Positions 1 through 6,259 of a stretch of 14,396 nucleotides of DNA are shown here, in pieces. Source of the stretch: Actinomycetes bacterium (GTDB lineage Bacteria > Actinomycetota > Acidimicrobiia > Acidimicrobiales > RAAP-2). A program made the translations under genes and the position numbers. Numbering within the stretch: position 1 is the first letter of the stretch; the number at the start of each line of letters is the position of its first letter. The DNA lies in the NCBI GenBank assembly GCA_021799915.1, contig JAJYZN010000058.1:1-14396 (forward strand), in the 5' to 3' direction. Under the pieces are notes generated by a model. That model was not told the origin of the DNA. It saw only the letters and a list, made by a program, of their open reading frames with translations, and made no database searches.

Positions 1-1147
1 GGCCGTCGAAGGCGTCCGCATTGCGCCCAAGGCACATCCGGGCGACGGGGACGACGGATCCTGCCTGGGCGAGATCGAGGTCAGGGCCAAGGTGGTCGTG
101 AACGCGTCCGGGGTGTGGGCCGACGACGTCCGGGGGCTGGACGAGAGCACCCACCCCCACTCCCTGCGTCCGGCCAAGGGGGTTCACGTCACGGTACCGG
201 GTGACCGGCTTCCCTGCGACGTCGCCGCGGTCATCCCGGTGAGGGGTGACCACCGGTCGATCTTCGTGGTCCCCTGGCCCGAGGGTGGGATGACCTACAT
301 CGGGACCACCGATACCGACTTCGACGGTGCGCTGGATCGACCGACGTGCACGCCCGAGGACGTCGAGTACCTCCTCCACGCCGTCAACGCCGTGACCTCG
401 GCCTCCCTCACGCCGGCCGACGTGACCGGTGTGTGGGCCGGACTGCGGCCGCTGCTGGCTCCGCAGGGCCACCGCCACCAGTCCGAGCGCACGACCGATC
501 TGTCCCGACGCCATACGGTGACCACGTCGGTCTCCGGGGTGATCACCGTGACCGGTGGCAAGCTCACGACCTACCGCAAGATGGCCCAGGACACGGTGAA
601 CCAGGTCGTCTCGAAGATCGGCGGTCCGAACCGGCGGTGCGTCACCTCGACGCTGCGCCTACGTGGCTCTCGGCGGGGCACAGCGGCGGGCGCCACCCAC
701 CAAACGACCATCGACGCGGCCAGCCGAACCCACCTCAACTCGCGCTTTGGAGACGAGCTCGACCGCGTCCTGGCGCTCGCCGAGGGGCGCCCCGAGCTCC
801 TGTCCCCGCTGGTCCCCGGACTTCCCTACCTCGGAGTCGAAGCCGTCTACGCCGCCCGCTATGAGATGGCGATGTCGGTCGAAGACGTACTCTCCCGCCG
901 GACCAGGGCGCTCCTGCTCGACGGCGGTCGCGCTGCTGCCGCCGCCGGAACGGTAGCCCGCCTCCTCGCTCCCGAACTGGGCTGGACTGAGGAGGAGACC
1001 GTCGAGCGCGCCGAGCACTTCGCCCGGTGCGCCCTCGACGAGCTCGCCTCCGCCGGCGTGCCGCTCCCTCCCGGTGCACCCGCTGAGGACACCCAGGACA
1101 CGGAGGCACCGCCGGTAGCTACCCACGAGGCAACGGAGGCCCCATGA
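1..1147 (+). CDS. glpD: FAD-dependent glycerol-3-phosphate dehydrogenase, 5'-truncated by window edge
   Basis: This membrane-associated flavoenzyme oxidises sn-glycerol 3-phosphate to dihydroxyacetone phosphate and passes electrons to the quinone pool. The frame is open from base 2, so the FAD-binding N-terminus lies upstream; 381 residues remain of a family usually 500-580 long. Visible family marks are the VVNASGVWADDV segment near base 92, GTTDTDFDG near 301-327, AGLRPLL near 438-458, and GGKLTTYRK at 554-580. By alignment from memory, the Arg of AGLRPLL and the Lys of GGKLTTYRK match E. coli GlpD substrate-contact residues (Arg317, Lys354). The rest is the helical C-terminal domain (VEDVLSRRTRALLLD), ending in a Glu/Thr/Pro-rich tail. 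The stop overlaps the next start (ATGA at 1144-1147), which implies translational coupling with the AGPS-like gene. The GTG at 92 is internal, not the true start. Confidence 0.93.
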   Translation, partial: AVEGVRIAPKAHPGDGDDGSCLGEIEVRAKVVVNASGVWADDVRGLDESTHPHSLRPAKGVHVTVPGDRLPCDVAAVIPVRGDHRSIFVVPWPEGGMTYIGTTDTDFDGALDRPTCTPEDVEYLLHAVNAVTSASLTPADVTGVWAGLRPLLAPQGHRHQSERTTDLSRRHTVTTSVSGVITVTGGKLTTYRKMAQDTVNQVVSKIGGPNRRCVTSTLRLRGSRRGTAAGATHQTTIDAASRTHLNSRFGDELDRVLALAEGRPELLSPLVPGLPYLGVEAVYAARYEMAMSVEDVLSRRTRALLLDGGRAAAAAGTVARLLAPELGWTEEETVERAEHFARCALDELASAGVPLPPGAPAEDTQDTEAPPVATHEATEAP

Positions 1148-2694
1148 ACCCCACCCATCCTCCCACGACCCCCACGCCACCGACGCCCATCGACGGCTCG
1201 ATCGAGGGGATCACCGATCGTTTCCCCGACAGTCTCTCGCCGGTACCGGGTTCGGTGCTGGTCCGCATCGCCGACAGCGGGGCCGAAGTGGTAACCGAAG
1301 GGTCCCCCGTCGCCGAAGCCGGGCGCGACTGGTGGCCGGTGGCCATCGGCTGGGCGGCTCGGGGGCAGGTCCCCGCACGGCCCGGGGCGGTCGTGCGGGT
1401 CAGCACCGTCGAGCAGGTGTCGGCCACCCTGGCCGCCTGCTCACGAGCGGCGGTGCCGCTGACCGCGGTGGCCGGTCGGAGCGGGGTCTGCGGAGGATCG
1501 ATCCCGGTCTTCGGCGGTGTGGCACTGGACTGTACGGGACTGGTCGGAGACGTCGACGTGGACGAGGAGTCCCTGGTGGCCGACGTACCGGCCGGGATCT
1601 TCGGACCCGACCTCGAAGCGGAGCTCGCCACCTGCGGCGAGGGGTACACGCTCGGCCACTGGCCGCAGTCCATGGACCTCTCGACGGTCGGGGGCTGGCT
1701 GGCCTGCCGCGGCGCCGGGCAGTACTCGACCCGTTACGGGAAGATCGAGGACATGGTCCTGGGGCTCCAGGTGGTCCTGGCCGACGGTCGGATCATCGAG
1801 ACCGACGGGCACGCTCCCCGAGCCGCCACCGGCCCCAACCTCACCCAGCTCTTCGTGGGGAGCGAGGGGACCCTGGGAGTGATCACCCGGGCCCGGTTCC
1901 GGGTACACCCTCGACCGGCAGCGCAGGGCCGAAGGTCGTTCGGGTTCACGGACTTCTCCGACGGGCTTGACGCCTGCCGGAGGATTCTGCGCCGGGGAGC
2001 CACGCCGGCGGTCCTCCGGCTCTACGACCGTGCCGAATCGGCAAGGAGCTTCGACCGGGACGACACGTGCGTCCTGGTGGTGTTGGACGAAGCTGACGAA
2101 GTCATCCTGGACGCCACCTTGGGTGTGGTGGACGCCGAGTGCCGTTCGGCCGAGCGTTTGGACGAAGCCCTGGTGGACCGTTGGCTGACCCACCGCAACG
2201 ACGTGTCGGCACTGGCACCGCTGTGGCGAGCCGGAGTCGTGGTGGACACCATCGAGGTCTCGGCCCGGTGGTCGGTGCTGGCCGCCATGGCATCCGACGT
2301 GATGTCCGCCGTCAGCGCAGTCCCTGGAACGCTGGTGACCTCGGTGCACGAATCACACGCCTATCCCGACGGGGCATGTCTCTACTTCACCTTCGCCGGC
2401 CGAGCCCCCGACCGCGCCCAACGGGTACCGGGCACGCCGCTCGAGGGCATGGAGTGGGAGGAGGCCTACTACCGCCAGGCCTGGGACACGGCCATCGCCG
2501 AAGTTGTCCGTCACGGCGGCGCCATCAGCCACCACCACGGGATCGGCCTCAACCGATCTCGCTATCTCGCCGGCGCGCTCGGACCCAGCTTCGACGTCTT
2601 GGTGGCCGTGAAAGAGGCCCTCGACCCGGGCGGGATCCTCAATCCGGGAAAGCTGGGCATGCCGACGACCTTCGGCGACGTCCCCTGGCGATGA
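1144..2694 (+). CDS. FAD-binding oxidase, alkylglycerone-phosphate synthase (AGPS) family
   Basis: The 516-residue protein belongs to the VAO/GlcD-type FAD-linked oxidases and most resembles alkyldihydroxyacetone-phosphate synthase, which swaps the acyl chain of acyl-DHAP for a fatty alcohol in ether-lipid synthesis. The FAD domain covers about residues 78-258: PGAVVRVSTVEQV, then GRSGVCGGS (111-119), GHWPQSMDLSTVGGWLACR (171-189), YGKIEDMVLG and VGSEGTLGVITRAR. The substrate domain has LRLYDRAE (291-298), YPDGACLYFTFA (407-418) and the triple-His motif ISHHHGIG (461-468), which matches the conserved His cluster of AGPS, then a C-terminal LDPGGILNPGK. It lacks the long N-terminal extension of eukaryotic AGPS. 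A GGAGG site lies 4 bases before the ATG, which overlaps the glpD stop. The gene also overlaps the kinase downstream (ATGA). Family membership is firm; the reaction is inferred, since bacterial members are poorly characterised and some may act on other hydroxy acids or phosphates. Confidence 0.82.
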   Translation: MNPTHPPTTPTPPTPIDGSIEGITDRFPDSLSPVPGSVLVRIADSGAEVVTEGSPVAEAGRDWWPVAIGWAARGQVPARPGAVVRVSTVEQVSATLAACSRAAVPLTAVAGRSGVCGGSIPVFGGVALDCTGLVGDVDVDEESLVADVPAGIFGPDLEAELATCGEGYTLGHWPQSMDLSTVGGWLACRGAGQYSTRYGKIEDMVLGLQVVLADGRIIETDGHAPRAATGPNLTQLFVGSEGTLGVITRARFRVHPRPAAQGRRSFGFTDFSDGLDACRRILRRGATPAVLRLYDRAESARSFDRDDTCVLVVLDEADEVILDATLGVVDAECRSAERLDEALVDRWLTHRNDVSALAPLWRAGVVVDTIEVSARWSVLAAMASDVMSAVSAVPGTLVTSVHESHAYPDGACLYFTFAGRAPDRAQRVPGTPLEGMEWEEAYYRQAWDTAIAEVVRHGGAISHHHGIGLNRSRYLAGALGPSFDVLVAVKEALDPGGILNPGKLGMPTTFGDVPWR

Positions 2695-4169
2695 GCGGGG
2701 CAGGGGGGAGCCTGCTGGTGGTCGACGTGGGCACCTCGGGCGTCCGCGCCGCCATCGTCCGTCCCGATGCCACCGTCGACCACGTGCACCATGCCCAGGT
2801 GCTGCCCTCGACCCCGGCACCCGGGATGGTGGAAGTCGACGCCAAGGCCGTCGCCACCGCCGTCATCGAGCTCTCGTTGGCAGCGCTCGCCGAGGGGGGT
2901 CCGGTGGCCGGCGTCGGGATCGCCAACCAACGCGCCACGACCGTGGTCTGGAACCGCACGACGGGTCGCCCGGTGGCCCCGGGCATCGGCTGGCAGGATC
3001 TCCGCACGGTGGGCACCTGCCTGGCGCTCCAGGCCGACGGGATCCGCCTGGCTCCGAACATGTCGGCCCCGAAACTGGCGGCCATCCTCGACGTCGTCGA
3101 CCCTGAGCGAACCTTAGGCGCCGACCTGTGCTTCGGGACCATCGACACTTGGGTGGCCTGGACTCTCTCGGGCGGAGCGCTCCACATCACCGACGCCACG
3201 AACGTCGGGGTGACCGGGCTCATCGAGCCCGACACCTTCGCATGGGACGACGATGTCCTCGGTGTGCTCCGAATTCCCCGCTCCATGCTGCCATCGATCG
3301 TGGACTCGTCGGGTGTCGTCGGTGAGGCATCAGCGCTACCCGGGGCTCCGCCGATCGGCGGCATCTGCGGTGACCAGCAGTCCTCGCTGGTCGGCCAAGG
3401 GTGTACCCGGCCGGGACGGGCCAAGGCGACGTTTGGCACCGGAGGGATGCTGGACTTGTGCACCGGATGGGAGGTGCCCGCCTCCGCCGGGCGCGGGAGC
3501 GCGGGTACCTTCCCCATCGTGGCCTGGTCCCGCGCCGGCCGCCGAGCCTGGGGAGTGGAAGCGGTGATGCTGTCAGCCGGGACGTGCGTCGAGTGGCTCC
3601 GGGACGACCTCGGGGTGCTGGAAAGCGCCGAAGAGTCGGCGAGCGTAGCCGCGGCATGTGCCGACACCGGGGACGTCTGGTTCGTGCCGGCACTTCTCGG
3701 GATCGGCACCCCGATATGGGACTTCGGAGCCCGGGGGACCCTCGTGGGCATCACCCGAGGCACCGGGCGGGCCGAGCTCGTCCGGGCAGTGCTCGAAGGG
3801 GTGGCCCACCGCGGAGCCGACCTGCTCGAGGCGGCGGAGGCCGACAGCGGGATGCACGTCGGGACGCTCAGGGTCGACGGCGGCATGTCGGCCAATGCGG
3901 TGTTCGTCGACGCCCTCTGCGAGGCCATCGGGAGACCCGTCGAAGTGGCCCCGGTGCTCGAAGCCACCACGCTCGGTGCCGGCTTTCTCGCCGGCATGGC
4001 CGTGGGAACCTGGAGAGATGAAGACGATGCCGCGGCGGCGTACTCACCTGGCCGGACGGTCGAGCCCCACGGCACCGACGCAGACCGCACGAGGCTTCGG
4101 GACCGCTGGCGCGACGCTCGCTCCAGGGCGCTCGCATCGATCCCCGAGCTGACGGGGATCGCGTTCTGA
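2691..4169 (+). CDS. FGGY-family carbohydrate kinase, glycerol-kinase-like
   Basis: The 492-residue ATP-dependent sugar/polyol kinase is about the length of GlpK. The start is the ATG at 2691, overlapping the AGPS-like stop (ATGA); the frame is open further upstream, but those residues are not FGGY-like. N-terminal lobe: DVGTSG (12-17), ANQRATTVVW (78-87), GWQDLRT (100-106), FGTIDTWVAW (148-157), FAWDDDVLGVLRIPRSMLP (183-201). C-terminal lobe: GDQQSSL (227-233) with the presumed catalytic base Asp228, ATFGTGG (246-252), VDGGMSAN (395-402) and LGAGFLAGMAVG (428-439). Overall similarity is to glycerol kinase, but two E. coli GlpK glycerol contacts are replaced: Glu84 by Ala82 and Tyr135 by Asn123. 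The Arg, Trp and Asp contacts are kept (Arg81, Trp101, Asp228). The substrate may therefore be a modified glycerol or another small polyol. No Shine-Dalgarno is evident, consistent with coupled translation. Confidence 0.86.
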   Translation: MSGAGGSLLVVDVGTSGVRAAIVRPDATVDHVHHAQVLPSTPAPGMVEVDAKAVATAVIELSLAALAEGGPVAGVGIANQRATTVVWNRTTGRPVAPGIGWQDLRTVGTCLALQADGIRLAPNMSAPKLAAILDVVDPERTLGADLCFGTIDTWVAWTLSGGALHITDATNVGVTGLIEPDTFAWDDDVLGVLRIPRSMLPSIVDSSGVVGEASALPGAPPIGGICGDQQSSLVGQGCTRPGRAKATFGTGGMLDLCTGWEVPASAGRGSAGTFPIVAWSRAGRRAWGVEAVMLSAGTCVEWLRDDLGVLESAEESASVAAACADTGDVWFVPALLGIGTPIWDFGARGTLVGITRGTGRAELVRAVLEGVAHRGADLLEAAEADSGMHVGTLRVDGGMSANAVFVDALCEAIGRPVEVAPVLEATTLGAGFLAGMAVGTWRDEDDAAAAYSPGRTVEPHGTDADRTRLRDRWRDARSRALASIPELTGIAF

Positions 4170-4195
4170 TGACGGAGAACGCGATCTGATGACGG
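4161..4195 (+). repeat. 15-bp near-perfect direct repeat across the kinase stop codon
   Basis: GCGTTCTGATGACGG (4161-4175) recurs as GCGATCTGATGACGG (4181-4195), with one mismatch and a 20-base period. The first copy contains the TGA stop of the kinase. The second lies in the 39-base gap before the MoxR gene and repeats the same TGATG. It looks like a small tandem duplication of a gene end. I see no ribosome binding role for it. Confidence 0.75.
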
Positions 4196-4208
4196 GCTCT
4201 CCGACACC

Positions 4209-5177
4209 GTGACCTCCGCCGAACCGGTGACGACGGTCGATCCCTGGCATCTCGGACGCTACGTGGAGGTGGCCCGCGGCCTCCATGCCAACCTTCAGCA
4301 AGTCCTTCTGGGTGCCCCGGGCGCGGTCACGGTCTCCGTCGTCGCCGCCCTCTCGGGAGGGCACCTGCTGCTCGAAGATGTGCCCGGCGTGGGCAAGACG
4401 GTGCTGGCGAGAACCATCGCCGTGTCGCTCGGCGCCGACCTGTCCAGGATCCAGGGCCACCCGGACCTCCTCCCCACCGACGTGACCGGCGTCTCCGTGT
4501 ACTCCCCGGACACCCGCACCTGGGACTTCCGCCACGGACCGGTGTTCGCCCACGTCGTGCTGCTCGATGAGCTCAACCGCACTCCACCTCGCACCCAGTC
4601 GGCGCTGTTGGAGGCGATGGAGGAGCAGCAGGTGACCGTGGACGGCACGAGCTGGCCGCTTCCCGATCCCCACCTGGTGATCGCCACCCAGAACCCGGTT
4701 GGTCAGCTCGGAACCTTCCCACTGGCTGAGAGCCAGCTGGACCGCTTCGCCCTCGCCACCCCGCTCGGGTACCCGGACGCGTCGGAGGAGACGCAGCTGG
4801 CGCTGCACCATGGGGGCCGCGAGGCCCTGGCCATGCTCCGCCCCGTGTGCTCGCCGGGCGAGTGGGCCCTCGCCATCGCCGCCACCCGTCGCGTCCACGT
4901 CTCCCCCGAGATCGCCTCGTACGCCGTGGCCATCGCCCGCGCCACCCGCCATGCCGCAGGCGTGCGCCTCGGCGCCAGTCCACGGGCCTCCATGACGCTC
5001 GTCCGCTCGGCCCAGACCCACGCCCTCCTCTACGGCCGTGACTATGTCTCCCCCGTCGATATCCAGGCGATGGCCGTTCCCAGCCTCGCTCACCGACTGG
5101 TCACCGACGGGGAGCCCGGTGCCGGTGCGTCGGTCGTCGTCGAGGTGCTCGGCACCACGGCCTCACCCCGGCCGTGA
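4209..5177 (+). CDS. MoxR-type AAA+ ATPase
   Basis: The 322-residue MoxR-subfamily AAA+ ATPase is of a type thought to act as a chaperone for assembly or maturation of partner proteins, often with DUF58 and VWA proteins. Motifs in order: Walker A VPGVGKT (58-64), Walker B VVLLDE (116-121) followed by LNRTPPRTQSALLEAMEE, sensor 1 ATQNP (159-163), the ESQLDRF segment (174-180) with a likely arginine finger, and a C-terminal lid with GASPRASMTLVRSAQ (255-269). Length is normal and no motif is missing. The GTG at 4209 is the first start after an in-frame stop at 4170-4172; no strong Shine-Dalgarno precedes it. It lies 39 bases after the kinase, so it may be read from the same transcript. Its stop overlaps the DUF58 start (GTGA at 5174-5177). 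Confidence 0.94.
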   Translation: MTSAEPVTTVDPWHLGRYVEVARGLHANLQQVLLGAPGAVTVSVVAALSGGHLLLEDVPGVGKTVLARTIAVSLGADLSRIQGHPDLLPTDVTGVSVYSPDTRTWDFRHGPVFAHVVLLDELNRTPPRTQSALLEAMEEQQVTVDGTSWPLPDPHLVIATQNPVGQLGTFPLAESQLDRFALATPLGYPDASEETQLALHHGGREALAMLRPVCSPGEWALAIAATRRVHVSPEIASYAVAIARATRHAAGVRLGASPRASMTLVRSAQTHALLYGRDYVSPVDIQAMAVPSLAHRLVTDGEPGAGASVVVEVLGTTASPRP

Positions 5178-6259
5178 GCCCCGGGGCCCAGCTCCGGGGC
5201 TTCCCTCCCCGTCCTCGGCGGGCCGCCGGCCCGGTGGCAGGCGTGGTGGTGGCCCTGCTGGCCTGGGCGGCCGTCGCCCACAACAGCGGGGTCGGCTGGG
5301 TGCAGGCACTCGGCGCCCTCCTGGCCGGTATCTTCCTCATCGGCCTGGTAATGCCCGGCCTGGTGGTCTGGCGGGTTCGATGCAGGCTCATCGACGCACC
5401 CAGCGACACGGTGGTCGGAGCCGAGGAAGCTCTCACACTCGAAGTGTCGGCTCCGGTCGCCGTCCAGCTCCTCTTCCCACCCGGACCCGAGGTCATCACC
5501 GGCCGCCACCGCTCGTGCCGCATCCCCTTCATCGCACCCCGGCGAGGGGTTCTCGACCACGCCGTCCTCCAGGTGGCAAGTGCCGCCCCTTTCGGGCTCT
5601 TATGGTGGACCAAGGGCGTGGTCCTCCCCCTGCCCCGTCCGGTCGCCGTCGCACCCCTCAGGGGCGAGCCGGGAGGAGCCCACGACAGCGTCGACGGGGC
5701 CCTCGGAGACGACCGGTCCAGATCCGATCAGCGGATAGGGGACTCCCGCGGAGTGCGTCCCTACCAGCCCGGTGACCGTCGCCACTGGGTCCACTGGCCG
5801 GCCACGGCCCACACGGGGCGTCTGATGGTTCGAGAGATGGAGGGTCCGGCCCCCCACCCCGTCACTGTCCGGGCCATCCTGCCGCCCGACGACCCAGACG
5901 CCGCCGATGTCGCGGCATCACAGGCATTGGCATCGGTGGCCGAACATCTGTCACGCGGCCGACCGGTGGTCCTCGTCACCCGGGAGCAACGCGGAGAAGT
6001 CGTCACCCCGGTCAGCGGGATCTCCGACGCCGGACGCCGGCTGGCTTGGGCACTCCCGTCCACCCCGCTGCCACCCGTTCGCCGCCCCAGGGCTCGACGC
6101 GCCCGGCCGCCGGCCGTGGCCCCTCCCTCGCCCGACGTTCTAGACCGACCCGGACGAGCACCCGATGGCGGGCTGGCACCCGATGGCGGGCTGGCACCCG
6201 ATGGCGGGCTGGCACCCGATGGCGGGCGGGGCCATCGGGTGAAGGGAAGCCCGAAGTGA
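5174..6259 (+). CDS. DUF58 domain membrane protein
   Basis: The 361-residue protein has two predicted membrane segments (about 18-36 and 44-66) followed by a soluble region. The DUF58 signature is RPYQPGDRRHWVHW (195-208) with LMVREMEG following, a variant of the family pattern with Gly-Asp, Arg and His-Trp. DUF58 proteins have a VWA-like fold and normally sit beside MoxR ATPases; their biochemical role is unknown. The start is GTG at 5174, overlapping the MoxR stop, with no clear Shine-Dalgarno. The C-terminus from about residue 296 is low-complexity Pro/Arg-rich sequence, then four near-identical APDGGL-type repeats (329-351) encoded by 18-bp DNA repeats. This tail is unlike the conserved domain and may be a recent expansion. 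The stop overlaps the transglutaminase start (GTGA at 6256-6259). Confidence 0.91.
   Translation: MSPGAQLRGFPPRPRRAAGPVAGVVVALLAWAAVAHNSGVGWVQALGALLAGIFLIGLVMPGLVVWRVRCRLIDAPSDTVVGAEEALTLEVSAPVAVQLLFPPGPEVITGRHRSCRIPFIAPRRGVLDHAVLQVASAAPFGLLWWTKGVVLPLPRPVAVAPLRGEPGGAHDSVDGALGDDRSRSDQRIGDSRGVRPYQPGDRRHWVHWPATAHTGRLMVREMEGPAPHPVTVRAILPPDDPDAADVAASQALASVAEHLSRGRPVVLVTREQRGEVVTPVSGISDAGRRLAWALPSTPLPPVRRPRARRARPPAVAPPSPDVLDRPGRAPDGGLAPDGGLAPDGGLAPDGGRGHRVKGSPK
6158..6229 (+). repeat. Four tandem 18-bp repeats at the 3' end of the DUF58 gene
   Basis: The unit GCACCCGATGGCGGGCTG occurs at 6158-6175, 6176-6193 and 6194-6211 with no mismatch, and as a fourth copy at 6212-6229 differing by one base near its end. 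It is in frame and encodes APDGGL repeats. Identical copies point to recent slippage expansion, and copy number may vary among strains. Confidence 0.95.
6213..6241 (+). promoter_or_regulatory. Perfect 11-bp inverted repeat just upstream of the transglutaminase ribosome binding site
   Basis: CACCCGATGGC (6213-6223) and GCCATCGGGTG (6231-6241) are exact reverse complements separated by a 7-base G/C loop. The hairpin ends one base before AAGGGAAG (6242-6249), the likely ribosome binding site of the GTG start at 6256. The left arm lies in the fourth 18-bp repeat, so the three earlier repeats could pair with the same right arm. There is no U tract, so it is not a standard intrinsic terminator. The inverted repeat is seen directly; a regulatory role is inference. 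Confidence 0.5.

Noticed and set aside
2639..4207. A 522-codon open frame on the minus strand opposite the kinase gene
   Set aside because: The translation is Ser/Thr/Pro/Arg-rich with no motif, while the plus strand encodes a clear FGGY kinase. Long antisense frames are expected in GC-rich genes.
6046..6255. In-frame extension of the transglutaminase gene upstream to an ATG at 6046
   Set aside because: The extra 70 residues are an Arg/Trp/Gly reading of the DUF58 tail repeats in another frame; the GTG at 6256 has a ribosome binding site and the usual stop/start overlap.
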